Assembly: GCA_963634745.1 (NCBI GenBank)
Contig: CAVHCX010000001.1
Location: 1 to 64,000 of the forward strand
DNA length: 64,000 bases
Origin: CAKRJP01 sp963634745
GTDB lineage: Bacteria > Bacillota > Clostridia > Lachnospirales > Lachnospiraceae
Reading direction: 5' to 3'
Under the pieces are notes generated by a model that saw only the letters and a program-made list of their open reading frames with translations, ran no database searches and was not told the DNA's origin. The number at the start of each line of letters is the position of its first letter. Within the stretch, counting starts at the first letter, position 1. This document shows, one piece after another, positions 42,576-51,862 of this stretch. A program made the translations under genes and the position numbers.

Positions 42576-43370
42576 ATGTCAATTGTTCAGAATGTTTTAA
42601 TTACCATATTAGCGGGATATATGACCGTTGACCAGAATGGTCCGGTAGTACTGTCCTGGTTTTCCGTAATCGTAGGTATGATTTCCGGTTTGATTATGGG
42701 AGATATGAATACCGGTCTTGTGATCGGCGGAACCTTTCAGTTAATGTCCCTTGGTGTTGCTGCTCTTGGAGGAGCTTCCGCACCCAACTACGGACTGGCA
42801 ACGATTATTGGAACTTTTATTGCAGTTAGAACCGGAACCGGTACAGATGCAGCGATTGCTGTTGGTTTGCCGGTTGGACTTCTTGCAATTCAGCTGGAAG
42901 TAGTTGTACGTATTGTAAATAACTTCGTAGCCCATAAGATGCAAAATGACAACAATGCCGGAAAATGGGGAAGAATGAATCGGGAGGCCTGGCTTGGACC
43001 TATCATTTGTTCTCTGCAAACTCTGATTCCGACTTTGATTGTTGTATGCTTTGGAGCAAATGTAGTAAATTTCATTCTTGAATTTATTCCGGAATGGGTG
43101 ACAGACGGTCTTTCTATTGCAGCTGGAATGCTTCCGGTTGTTGGTGTGGGCATGCTGATGCGGTATATGCCGGTAAAGAAGTTCCTTCCTTTCCTTTTAA
43201 TCGGATTTGTTCTTTCTGCATATCTTAGCCTGCCGGTGCTCGGAATTGCAATCGTAGGATTTGCAGCAGCATTTTGGTATTTTACAAATGAATTAAAAAA
43301 GGCAGAGACACCGGCAGTGGTAACCGCAGGAGTGGTAGCAGATGAGATGGGGGATGATTTTGATGAGTAA
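42576..43370 (+). CDS. PTS mannose-family EIIC
   Basis: 264-aa integral membrane subunit. Features of the family are GYMTVDQNGPVVLSW, GLIMGDMNTGLVIGGTFQLM and a Gly-rich core. With EIID it forms the sugar channel. ATG 42576 is 7 nt after GGGAGGAG; the earlier in-frame TTG is too close. It ends 8 nt inside the EIID gene. Confidence 0.92.
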   Translation: MSIVQNVLITILAGYMTVDQNGPVVLSWFSVIVGMISGLIMGDMNTGLVIGGTFQLMSLGVAALGGASAPNYGLATIIGTFIAVRTGTGTDAAIAVGLPVGLLAIQLEVVVRIVNNFVAHKMQNDNNAGKWGRMNREAWLGPIICSLQTLIPTLIVVCFGANVVNFILEFIPEWVTDGLSIAAGMLPVVGVGMLMRYMPVKKFLPFLLIGFVLSAYLSLPVLGIAIVGFAAAFWYFTNELKKAETPAVVTAGVVADEMGDDFDE

Positions 43371-44193
43371 TGAGATGAATACAAAGCAAGAGGAAAGATA
43401 TCAGGTAACCAAGAAGGATCTGAGAAAAACCGCAGCAAGATATAATTTCATGGCCTGCAACATTTTCAATTATGAATCTCAGATGGGACCGGCTGTTTCA
43501 TGGGCAATGGCACCGGTACTTCGAAAAATTTACAAAAAAGATGAGGAATATAAAGAGGCCCTGAACAACCATTTTAACTACTTTAACTCAACAACAGTTA
43601 TGTCCAGTGTGATTTTGGGAGCAACCCTTGCCATTGAAGAAAAAGATGGAATCGAAGCAAAAGAAACGGTACAGTCTTTAAAAACCAGTTTGATGGGACC
43701 CTTTGCAGGTGTAGGAGATACCCTGGTGTGGGTACTGTGGCCTACCATTATGGGATCCATCTCAGGCTATATGGCCCAGCAGGGAAATCCACTTGGAGCT
43801 ATTATCTGGCTAATCTGCAACATTGCTTTCTGGTTTATTAAATCTAAATTCTTTGAGATTGGATATAAATCCGGAACAAAAATGATCACAGAATTAGGAC
43901 AGAAGTTAACTGCATTTACAGAAGCTGCGTCTATCATGGGACTTAGTGTAGTGGGTGCCCTGATTGCCACTTCCGTGAAGGTTCAGACTGCTTTAAACTT
44001 TAAGGTGGGGGAAGTATCCTTGGCTTTGCAGACAGATATTTTAGATCAGATCATGCCTGCCCTCCTTCCGGTGCTTTTGACCGCCCTGGTCTATAAGCTT
44101 CTTGGAAATAAAAAGTGGACACCAACCAAATTGATTCTACTAATTATTGTGATTGCCTTGGTTTGTTCCTTCTTTGGAATTCTAACCGTATAA
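43363..44193 (+). CDS. PTS mannose-family EIID
   Basis: 276 aa. N-terminal cytoplasmic part with the family pattern NFMACNIFNYE...GPAVSWAMAPVL, then GVGDTLVWVLWPTIMGSI and C-terminal membrane segments. Partner of EIIC. I chose ATG 43363 (GGGGGATG upstream), which overlaps the EIIC stop; upstream in-frame ATGs at 43342 and 43354 lie deeper in EIIC and have poorer ribosome sites. Confidence 0.92.
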   Translation: MSNEMNTKQEERYQVTKKDLRKTAARYNFMACNIFNYESQMGPAVSWAMAPVLRKIYKKDEEYKEALNNHFNYFNSTTVMSSVILGATLAIEEKDGIEAKETVQSLKTSLMGPFAGVGDTLVWVLWPTIMGSISGYMAQQGNPLGAIIWLICNIAFWFIKSKFFEIGYKSGTKMITELGQKLTAFTEAASIMGLSVVGALIATSVKVQTALNFKVGEVSLALQTDILDQIMPALLPVLLTALVYKLLGNKKWTPTKLILLIIVIALVCSFFGILTV

Positions 44194-44216
44194 GAAAAGA
44201 AAGGTCTGGTATAGAT

Positions 44217-44633
44217 ATGAAACGAATTTTAATTACAGCCTCCCATCACAGGATGGCTGAGGGTTTAAAGGATACTTTGGCATTTATCTCAGGAGGAGAC
44301 CAGGAAACCATCGCGCTTTCGGCTTACCTGGATAATCAGCCGGTAGACGAGGCAGTGGAAGAATTGATGAAGGGCTTTGAGGCTGAAGATGAGCTTGTGA
44401 TTTTAACAGATCTTACAGCCGGAAGTGTAAACCAGCAATTCTTTAAATATAGAAACCGTCCCCATACCCATATTGTAAGTGGTATGAATCTTCCCCTGGC
44501 TTTTCAGGTTGCCATGGAGCCACAAGACCAATACATTTCCGTGGAACGCATGCGTGAGATCGTGGAAGAATCGAAGAATGAAATTAAGTATGTAAATGAT
44601 ATTGTAGATGACGGGGATGAGGATGATGAGTAA
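44217..44633 (+). CDS. PTS mannose-family EIIA
   Basis: 138-aa EIIA. ILITASHHRMAEGL contains the His10 that takes phosphate from HPr; DLTAGSVNQQF and VSGMNLPLAFQ follow the family pattern. The acidic tail (NDIVDDGDEDDE) overlaps the start of the glucosidase gene. GAAAGG is 12 nt before ATG 44217; the longer frame from 44115 would run inside EIID. Confidence 0.92.
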   Translation: MKRILITASHHRMAEGLKDTLAFISGGDQETIALSAYLDNQPVDEAVEELMKGFEAEDELVILTDLTAGSVNQQFFKYRNRPHTHIVSGMNLPLAFQVAMEPQDQYISVERMREIVEESKNEIKYVNDIVDDGDEDDE

Positions 44634-46311
44634 TAAAGATACAAAGTGGTGGAAGAAAAGCGTGGTATATCAGGTATATCCAAAAAGCTTTAAGGATTCG
44701 AACGGAGACGGTTTGGGAGACCTGAATGGTCTGACTGAAAAGCTTCCCTATTTGGAAAAGTTGGGAATCGATGTTATTTGGTTAAATCCTATTTTTAAGT
44801 CCCCACAGGTTGATAACGGTTATGATATTTCTGATTATCATGAGATTGAGCCAAGCCTTGGAACCATGGAAGATTTTGAAAATCTTCTTTCAGAGGCGCA
44901 TAAAAGAGGAATTAAGATTATCCTGGATCTGGTAGTAAACCATACTTCTGATAAACATCATTGGTTTGAGGAGGCAAAGAAGAGTAAAGAGAATCCTTAT
45001 CACGATTATTATATCTGGAAGGATGAAGTCCCCAACAACTGGGGGTCTAGCTTCGGAGGTTCTACCTGGGAGTATGTAGAAGAAGTTGATCAATATTATC
45101 TGCATCTTTTCGCCAAGGGTCAGCCGGACCTGAACTGGGAAAATCCCGAAGTCCGGGAGGAAGTGCATGATATTTTAAGGTTCTGGCTAGATAAAGGAAT
45201 TGACGGTTTCCGCATGGATGTAATTACATTGATTTCTAAGGATCCGGCTTATCCGGATGGACCGGTGATTCAGAATAAGGCTTACGGAAGCTACTATGCA
45301 GGCTGTGCCAGTGGCCCAAGAGTTCATGAGTTCATTCACGAAATGTATGAGAAGGTCTTAAGTAAGTACGATATTATGACTGTGGGGGAGGCCCCTCACA
45401 CCAGTGCAGATGAGGCCATTCCCTATGCGGCAGCAGACCGAGAGGAACTTAACATGGTCTTCCATTTTGACCATATGCATTTGGACTATGACGAAAATGG
45501 TAAATATGCAAAAAACCGCGTAAAGCTTACAGACCTAAAGAAGGTTATGACCCTCTGGCAGGAGAAAATGTATGGATGCAAGGGGTGGAACAGCCTCTAC
45601 TGGAGCAACCATGACCAGGCAAGAACCGTTACCAGGTTTGGAAATGAAAGTGAAGCATACCGTGTGATTTCAGCAAAAATGCTGGGAACCGTCCTTCATA
45701 TGATGCAGGGAACCCCCTATATTTACGAGGGGGAGGAGCTTGGAATGACCAATGCATTTTTCGATAAGATCGAAGACTACCGTGATATTGAAGCACTGGA
45801 TATCTTCAAGGATTTTACTGGAAGAAAAGGATTTTCCGAAGAAGAGACCCTGGAACTTTTAAGATTAAAATCCAGAGATAATTCCAGAACCCCTATGCAG
45901 TGGGATGCATCGGAAAATGCCGGATTTACAGAGGGAAGGCCTTGGATTGGTGTTATTCCAAATTATAAAGAGATCAATGCCAAGGCATGTATGGAGGATC
46001 CGGATTCCGTATTTTATTACTATCAGAAATTAATAAAACTCCGCCATGAACTTCCTATAATTACAGAAGGTGAGTATAAACTACTAGACCCAGACAACGA
46101 AAAGATATATACTTACCTGAGAAAAGGGGAAGATGAGACTTTAGTTGTGGTGGCGAATTTTACAGATGAGACCCTTTCCTATGAGGTAGATGAGAGGGTG
46201 CAGGCAAGGGAAAGCAGCCTCCTTATCAGTAATTATAAGGATGCTCCGGAAACATTTAGCAATCATTTAACCTTAAAACCATATGAAGTTTATGTATATA
46301 GTGTAAAATAA
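44626..46311 (+). CDS. GH13 alpha-glucosidase (oligo-1,6-glucosidase type)
   Basis: 561-aa intracellular hydrolase of the GH13_31 kind. WWKKSVVYQVYPKSFKDSNG opens the barrel; DLVVNH is region I, GFRMDV gives nucleophile Asp198, VGEAP gives acid Glu255, and SNHDQ gives Asp330. Val199 after the nucleophile is the residue associated with alpha-1,6 specificity in Bacillus oligo-1,6-glucosidase. Its start overlaps EIIA (ATG 44626, with GGGG 9 nt ahead). It is in the PTS operon, so it should act on the imported, possibly phosphorylated, isomaltose-like sugar. Confidence 0.9.
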   Translation: MSNKDTKWWKKSVVYQVYPKSFKDSNGDGLGDLNGLTEKLPYLEKLGIDVIWLNPIFKSPQVDNGYDISDYHEIEPSLGTMEDFENLLSEAHKRGIKIILDLVVNHTSDKHHWFEEAKKSKENPYHDYYIWKDEVPNNWGSSFGGSTWEYVEEVDQYYLHLFAKGQPDLNWENPEVREEVHDILRFWLDKGIDGFRMDVITLISKDPAYPDGPVIQNKAYGSYYAGCASGPRVHEFIHEMYEKVLSKYDIMTVGEAPHTSADEAIPYAAADREELNMVFHFDHMHLDYDENGKYAKNRVKLTDLKKVMTLWQEKMYGCKGWNSLYWSNHDQARTVTRFGNESEAYRVISAKMLGTVLHMMQGTPYIYEGEELGMTNAFFDKIEDYRDIEALDIFKDFTGRKGFSEEETLELLRLKSRDNSRTPMQWDASENAGFTEGRPWIGVIPNYKEINAKACMEDPDSVFYYYQKLIKLRHELPIITEGEYKLLDPDNEKIYTYLRKGEDETLVVVANFTDETLSYEVDERVQARESSLLISNYKDAPETFSNHLTLKPYEVYVYSVK

Positions 46312-46313
46312 TC

Positions 46314-46353
46314 AAATTAAGTCATGGCCGGAACAGGTTGTGACTTAATTTTG
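46314..46353 (+). terminator. intrinsic terminator after the glucosidase gene
   Basis: A perfect 11-bp stem, AAATTAAGTCA (46314-46324) with TGACTTAATTT (46341-46351), ending in TTTTG. It probably ends the PTS operon or reduces read-through into the HAD gene. Confidence 0.75.
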
Positions 46354-46407
46354 TTGCGATTTACAGATTCTTTTTAAGAAGAACGAAGGAGAGAAGGAAA
46401 AAACATT

Positions 46408-47268
46408 ATGGGAGAGCATAAGAAGATTCGATTATTGGCATTGGACGTGGATGGGACACTTTTTACCACGGAGGGCAAGGTGACAAAAGCTTCTATAGAG
46501 GCGATTCGTAAGGCTCAAAAAAAAGGGGTCCAGGTGGTCTTGGCCTCCGGAAGAGACTATGATGGGCTTCCCTGGGACCAGTTAAAAGAGGTTTCTATTG
46601 ATTATGTACTTACCAGCAACGGAAGCGCGATATACCGCACGAAGGACCGGAAATGTCTGAGGGAAGAATGCCTTGATAAAGAGAAGATGATCCCCATTTT
46701 TGACTTTATCTTAAGTAGAAAGGTATACCTAAGCGTTTTTATCGATGGGGTGAATTATACGCCAAATCAGTGTTTCCCCTACGTGGAACATATGCCGCTT
46801 CCGGATTACGTAAAGACTATGCTTAGGAATAAGGCAAATCGTATGGAAGATTTGATTGGATATCTCAAGGAGCATGATGCGAAAATCCAGAAGGCTACTT
46901 TGAATTTTCAGTTCAAGGACGGCGTTTATTTTAACCGGGAGGAAGTGAAGGCATACCTACAAAAGTGCCCGGATATTAACCTGGTAGACGGTGGTTTTTC
47001 CAACCTTGAATTTACAAAAAAAGGTGTTTCTAAAGCGACCGGACTTGAGATGTTAATTGAGTATCTAAATGTTCCGATGGAAGAGGTCCTGGCGGTGGGA
47101 GACAGCGAGAATGACGTGGAGATGCTTGAGGCAGCAGGGCTTGGCATTGCTATGGGAAATGCCTTAGACCATGTAAAAGAGGTGGCAGATGCCATTACCC
47201 GCACCAATGATGAGGAAGGCGTGGCAGCAGTTGTCGAGAAATATATTCTTGATTGTGCAAAAAATTAA
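46408..47268 (+). CDS. Cof-type HAD phosphatase
   Basis: 286 aa of the Cof/YbjI-like class IIB HAD family. Motif I is LDVDGTLFTT, motif II VVLASGRDYD, and the C-terminal motif GDSENDVEMLEAAGLGIAMGN. These enzymes dephosphorylate sugar phosphates, FMN and similar small molecules. GAAGGAGAGAAGG precedes ATG 46408. It lies after a terminator and 71 nt before dnaG, so it could belong either to the sugar cassette or to the housekeeping operon. Confidence 0.9.
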   Translation: MGEHKKIRLLALDVDGTLFTTEGKVTKASIEAIRKAQKKGVQVVLASGRDYDGLPWDQLKEVSIDYVLTSNGSAIYRTKDRKCLREECLDKEKMIPIFDFILSRKVYLSVFIDGVNYTPNQCFPYVEHMPLPDYVKTMLRNKANRMEDLIGYLKEHDAKIQKATLNFQFKDGVYFNREEVKAYLQKCPDINLVDGGFSNLEFTKKGVSKATGLEMLIEYLNVPMEEVLAVGDSENDVEMLEAAGLGIAMGNALDHVKEVADAITRTNDEEGVAAVVEKYILDCAKN

Positions 47269-47339
47269 AACAAAAAGAAAAAATTAAAAGGAAAAAGAAG
47301 AATTTTGCGGAATATATGTAGTGAGGAGCTTTGCAAACT

Positions 47340-49121
47340 ATGTATTATTCTGAAGAAATTATTGAAGAAGTACGTTCCAAAAACGATATTGTGGATGTAA
47401 TATCAGCTTACGTCCGTTTGCAAAAGAAGGGAAGCTCTTATTTTGGACTCTGTCCGTTTCATAATGAGAAATCCCCTTCTTTTTCTGTCAGCAGACAAAA
47501 GCAGATGTATTACTGTTTCGGCTGTGGGGCAGGTGGCAACGTATTTACCTTTTTAATGGAATATGAAAATTTCACCTTTCAGGAGGCTTTAAAATATCTG
47601 GCAGAACGGGTAGGGGTTGAGCTTCCGGAGGATACGGGCTATTCTAAGGAAGCCAAGGACCGGGCCAATGCCAAGACCGCTCTTTTGGAGATTAATAAAT
47701 CAGCGGCACAGTTTTTTTATGTGCAGCTTCGAAGGCCTCAAGGAAAGAACGCTATGGACTATCTTAGCGGGAGGGGCTTATCTGCAGAAACCATGAAAGA
47801 CTTTGGCCTTGGATATGCCGGTAAGTTCGGCGATGGCCTTTATAAGTATTTAAAGGATAAGGGCTATTCCGATGAGGTGTTAAAAACCTCCGGCCTTATT
47901 GGTTATGATGAAAAACAAGGTCCATTTGATAGGTTCTGGAACCGGGTTATTTTTCCAATCATGGATGCCAACAGCAAGGTCATAGGTTTTGGAGGCCGCG
48001 TGATGGGAGAGGGAAAACCCAAGTATTTAAATTCCCCGGAGACTCTTGTTTTTGATAAAAGCAGGAACCTCTATGGACTGCATGTTGCCAGACGGACCAA
48101 GAAGCCATATTTTCTTCTCTGCGAAGGCTATATGGACGTGATTTCTCTTCACCAAGCCGGTTTTGCCAATGCGGTAGCATCCCTAGGAACGGCCCTTACT
48201 TATGGTCATGCCAATCTTATCAAGAGATATGTGAAGGAAGTTTATTTGACCTATGATAGTGATGAGGCGGGAACCAAGGCGGCCCTTCGTGCCTTTCCTA
48301 TTCTAAGAGAAGTGGGGATTACTGCCAAAGTCATTCGCATGGAACCTTATAAAGACCCGGATGAGTTTATCAAGAACCTGGGGGCAGAGGCCTTTGAGGA
48401 AAGGATCAAGGAAGCAAGGAATGGCTTTATGTTTGGTCTTAAGATCTTGGAGAAGGATTATGACCTTCATACGCCTGAGGGAAAAACAGACTTCATGAGG
48501 GAGACTGCAGGAAGGATCGCTGCTACCTTTCCTGAGGAGATGGAACGCAATTTCTATATAGAGGCCGTAGCAGATAGCTATCATGTGGGAATTTCGGAAT
48601 TAAAACACTTAGTAGCAAAGACGGCCATGGAGAGGGGGGGCGTCAAGCCTGTGGAACGCCCCAGAAGTTCAAAGGATCGAAAGCCTGCCAAGGAGGATGG
48701 AATTTTAACATCTCAAAGACTTTTGCTTACATGGTTGATTTCCGATGAAAATTTATTCAGGCAAATTGAAAAGTATATAAGTCCGGATGATTTTACCGGG
48801 GATTTATATAAAACGGTGGCAACTCTTCTCTATAAACAGTATGCGGATGGAAAAATCCAGCCGGCGCAGATTATGAATCATTTTACAGATGAAGAGGAAC
48901 ACCGACAGGTGGCTTCGCTGTTCCATACAAGTATTAAGGATTTAAATGGCAAGCAGGAACAGGAAAAAGCCATAGAAGAGACCATTCTTCGTATCAAGCG
49001 ACACAGTATCGAGGATGCTACAAAGAAGTTAGCTCCCACGGATATGGCTGGGCTTCAGAAGTTGATGCGTGCGAAGAAAGACCTGCAGGAGCTTAAGAAC
49101 CTGCATATTTCCGTAAGTTAG
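47340..49121 (+). CDS. dnaG: DNA primase
   Basis: 593 aa. Makes RNA primers for replication. The zinc-binding domain has C38-P-F-H41 and C59-x-x-C62, the RNA-polymerase/TOPRIM domain starts with CEGYMDV (Glu262) and contains TYDSDEAG, and the C-terminal helicase-binding domain follows. GAGGAG is 11 nt before ATG 47340; an in-frame TTG at 47331 is too near it, so ATG is preferred. It heads the dnaG-rpoD pair typical of Gram-positive bacteria. Confidence 0.96.
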   Translation: MYYSEEIIEEVRSKNDIVDVISAYVRLQKKGSSYFGLCPFHNEKSPSFSVSRQKQMYYCFGCGAGGNVFTFLMEYENFTFQEALKYLAERVGVELPEDTGYSKEAKDRANAKTALLEINKSAAQFFYVQLRRPQGKNAMDYLSGRGLSAETMKDFGLGYAGKFGDGLYKYLKDKGYSDEVLKTSGLIGYDEKQGPFDRFWNRVIFPIMDANSKVIGFGGRVMGEGKPKYLNSPETLVFDKSRNLYGLHVARRTKKPYFLLCEGYMDVISLHQAGFANAVASLGTALTYGHANLIKRYVKEVYLTYDSDEAGTKAALRAFPILREVGITAKVIRMEPYKDPDEFIKNLGAEAFEERIKEARNGFMFGLKILEKDYDLHTPEGKTDFMRETAGRIAATFPEEMERNFYIEAVADSYHVGISELKHLVAKTAMERGGVKPVERPRSSKDRKPAKEDGILTSQRLLLTWLISDENLFRQIEKYISPDDFTGDLYKTVATLLYKQYADGKIQPAQIMNHFTDEEEHRQVASLFHTSIKDLNGKQEQEKAIEETILRIKRHSIEDATKKLAPTDMAGLQKLMRAKKDLQELKNLHISVS

Positions 49122-49156
49122 GAAATAGACAATTACACGGGAGGACAGACAGTATA

Positions 49157-50281
49157 ATGGAAGAAAATGCTGTAAAATTTTTGGAAAAGTTAAAGGAGCT
49201 TGTGGCTCTGGGAAAGAAAAAGAAGAGTATTCTTGAGATTCAGGAGATCAACGATTTCTTCTCGGATATGGAATTGGATTCCGAGCAGATGGAGAAGATT
49301 TTCGAGTACCTGGAAGCCAATAATATCGATGTGCTTCGGATTGAGTCCCAGACAGAGCTGATAGATGATGACATCGATGTTGATGAGGCCACGCTCTCTG
49401 AAGAAGACGATGTAGATATGGAGAAGTTGGATCTTACGGTACCCGACGGTATCAGCATCGAGGATCCGGTCCGTATGTATTTAAAAGAGATTGGTAAGGT
49501 TCCCCTTCTTACCGCAGAGGAAGAGGTAGAACTTGCGAAACGTATGGCAGAGGGAGATGAGGAGGCGAAAAAGCGCCTGGCAGAAGCAAACCTCCGTCTG
49601 GTTGTTAGTATTGCCAAGAGATATGTGGGCCGTGGAATGTTATTCCTAGACTTGATCCAGGAAGGAAATCTTGGTCTTATTAAGGCAGTAGAAAAGTTTG
49701 ACTATAGCAAGGGATTTAAATTTAGTACCTATGCAACCTGGTGGATCCGCCAGGCTATTACCAGAGCCATTGCAGATCAGGCAAGAACTATTCGTATTCC
49801 GGTGCATATGGTGGAGACCATCAACAAATTGATCCGTGTTTCCAGACAGTTATTGCAGGAATTAGGAAGAGAACCCACCCCGGAGGAAATTGCCAAGGAG
49901 ATGGATATGCCGGTGGAGAGAGTTCGCGATATCCTAAAGATCTCCCAGGAGCCTGTTTCCCTTGAGACCCCAATCGGTGAGGAGGAGGACAGCCACCTCG
50001 GAGACTTTATCCAGGATGATAATGTTCCTGTTCCGGCGGAGGCCGCTGCTCAGACCCTCTTAAAGGAACAGCTTGACGAGGTTCTTGATACCCTTACAGA
50101 GAGAGAGCAGAAGGTTCTTCGTCTGAGATTTGGTATGAACGACGGACGTGCCAGAACCCTAGAAGAGGTTGGTAAGGAATTTGACGTTACCAGAGAGCGT
50201 ATTCGTCAGATCGAGGCCAAGGCTCTTAGAAAGCTTCGCCACCCCAGCCGCAGCAGAAAACTTAGAGATTATTTAGATTAG
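49157..50281 (+). CDS. rpoD: primary sigma factor RpoD/SigA
   Basis: 374 aa, the housekeeping sigma factor that recognises the TTGACA/TATAAT promoters seen throughout this window. Region 1.1-like N-terminus; 1.2 DPVRMYLKEIGKVPLLT; region 2 NLRLVVSIAKRYVGRGM and KFSTYATWWIRQAI; region 3 with EPVSLETPIGEEED; region 4 VTRERIRQIEAKALRKLRHP. ACGGGAGG precedes ATG 49157, 36 nt after dnaG. Confidence 0.97.
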   Translation: MEENAVKFLEKLKELVALGKKKKSILEIQEINDFFSDMELDSEQMEKIFEYLEANNIDVLRIESQTELIDDDIDVDEATLSEEDDVDMEKLDLTVPDGISIEDPVRMYLKEIGKVPLLTAEEEVELAKRMAEGDEEAKKRLAEANLRLVVSIAKRYVGRGMLFLDLIQEGNLGLIKAVEKFDYSKGFKFSTYATWWIRQAITRAIADQARTIRIPVHMVETINKLIRVSRQLLQELGREPTPEEIAKEMDMPVERVRDILKISQEPVSLETPIGEEEDSHLGDFIQDDNVPVPAEAAAQTLLKEQLDEVLDTLTEREQKVLRLRFGMNDGRARTLEEVGKEFDVTRERIRQIEAKALRKLRHPSRSRKLRDYLD

Positions 50282-50294
50282 AAATGAGGCGCCT

Positions 50295-51005
50295 ATGGAA
50301 CTATCAAAGAGGCTACAGAAAGTAGCAGATCTTGTGACAGAGGGCGCCTCTGTTGCAGATATAGGAACCGACCATGCCTATATTCCTATTTATCTTATAA
50401 AGAATCATAAGGTAGATCGGGCTATCGCTATGGACGTAAACAAAGGCCCGCTTGAGAGGGCCAAAGAACACATCCTGGCAGAAGGCTTGGAGGGTAAGAT
50501 CGATACCAGGCTGTCGGACGGTATGGAGGCATTAGACCCTTATGAGGTCGATGAGATTATTACTGCCGGAATGGGCGGAGCCCTGGTTATTAAGATCCTT
50601 ACGGATTATCCTCAGGTGACAGAATCTTTAAAATGCGGGATTTTACAGCCTCAGTCAGAAATTCATAAGGTTCGTAGATTCCTTAATCATCAGGGCTACA
50701 AAATCCTGGCAGAGGATTTTGTGGAGGAGGATGGAAAATACTATCCTATGATGAAGGTAGATTTTAGGGCTCATGCATCTGAGGCCTATACAAGATGTCA
50801 ATATTTTTATGGGAAACGTCTTTTAGAAGAAAAACATCCGGTTCTTCGCCAATATTTAGATAGGGACAAGAAGATCAAAGAAGGAATCCTCTCTAAATTA
50901 AATCAAAAAATGAAGGAGAAGCCTCAAGAGCGAATTCTGGACCGAATCCATGGAGTGGAGGAGGAGCTAAAGATCATAGAAGAAGCTCTGGATGTATATC
51001 TTTAA
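50295..51005 (+). CDS. trmK: tRNA (adenine22-N1)-methyltransferase
   Basis: 236 aa. The TrmK family methylates A22 in several tRNAs in Gram-positive bacteria. It shows VADIGTDHAYIPIYL (SAM motif I), AIAMDVNKGPL, and ITAGMGGALVIKIL with the family NMGG-like motif; ILQPQSE follows. It lies 14 nt after rpoD with TGAGG before ATG 50295 and is followed by the Nif3 gene, the order seen in many Firmicutes. Confidence 0.93.
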   Translation: MELSKRLQKVADLVTEGASVADIGTDHAYIPIYLIKNHKVDRAIAMDVNKGPLERAKEHILAEGLEGKIDTRLSDGMEALDPYEVDEIITAGMGGALVIKILTDYPQVTESLKCGILQPQSEIHKVRRFLNHQGYKILAEDFVEEDGKYYPMMKVDFRAHASEAYTRCQYFYGKRLLEEKHPVLRQYLDRDKKIKEGILSKLNQKMKEKPQERILDRIHGVEEELKIIEEALDVYL

Positions 51006-51029
51006 TTTATAACTTAGGAGGAGATAAGG

Positions 51030-51815
51030 ATGTTATGTAAAGAGATTATGGATATTCTGGAAGAGGCATTTCCTACAGAAGCTGCCATGGATTGGGATAA
51101 TGTAGGACTTTTAGTAGGAAGTAGGGACTGGCAGGTCAAAAAAATTTATATTGCCCTTGATGCTACGGAGGCCGTTATTGACGCGGCGATCCGGCAGGAG
51201 GCAGACCTTCTTATTACCCACCATCCTATGATTTTTAGTGGAATTAAGAGGGTGACAGGTGATGATCTTGTCGGAAGAAAGGTCCTCGCCCTTGCCTCCC
51301 ATCATATTGCATATTATGCCATGCATACCAATTATGATGTGAAGGGCATGGCAGACCTTTCTATAGAAAAAATGGGCTTTTCTTCCGGTGAAGTCCTGGA
51401 TGTGACGGCCGTCACGGAGGATGGAAAAGAAGAAGGCGTAGGCCGGGTATGTGATCTTCCGGAAGGAAGCACTCTTGCAAGCTGTTGTCAGATGGTAAAG
51501 AAGGCTTTTGGTTTAGATGCCCTGCGCCTTTTTGGAGATCCGGGGAGGCAGGTACACCGCTTGGCCATTTGCCCGGGGTCGGGGAAAAGCGATATTCAGA
51601 CCGCCCTTGATAAAGGGGCAGATGTTTATGTCACAGGAGATATCGGCCACCATGATGGCTTGGATGCCTTGGAAGAAGGCCTGGCAATTATAGATGCCGG
51701 TCACTACGGGGTGGAACATATTTTCATAGAAGACATTAAGACCTTTTTAGAGGATCATTTAGAGGGCGTGGAGCTTGTGACAGCTCCCATAGAGCACCCA
51801 TTTGTAACCATCTAA
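51030..51815 (+). CDS. Nif3-like dinuclear metal protein
   Basis: 261 aa of the Nif3/YqfO (GTP cyclohydrolase I type 2) family. Metal ligands appear in ITHHPMIFSG, HTNYDVKGMAD and DAGHYGVEHIF. The short form without the PII-like insert is used here. AGGAGG is 9 nt before ATG 51030. The biochemical role of this universal family is unsettled. Its place after rpoD-trmK is conserved. Confidence 0.92.
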   Translation: MLCKEIMDILEEAFPTEAAMDWDNVGLLVGSRDWQVKKIYIALDATEAVIDAAIRQEADLLITHHPMIFSGIKRVTGDDLVGRKVLALASHHIAYYAMHTNYDVKGMADLSIEKMGFSSGEVLDVTAVTEDGKEEGVGRVCDLPEGSTLASCCQMVKKAFGLDALRLFGDPGRQVHRLAICPGSGKSDIQTALDKGADVYVTGDIGHHDGLDALEEGLAIIDAGHYGVEHIFIEDIKTFLEDHLEGVELVTAPIEHPFVTI

Positions 51816-51862
51816 AGCTAAGGATAATCATTGAAAGAGGAAAAAAGAAAGAAGGTGCTTGA

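Noticed and set aside
42890..43438. 182-codon minus-strand frame across the PTS EIIC/EIID junction
   Set aside because: Runs antisense to two well-supported overlapping PTS genes; no ribosome site.
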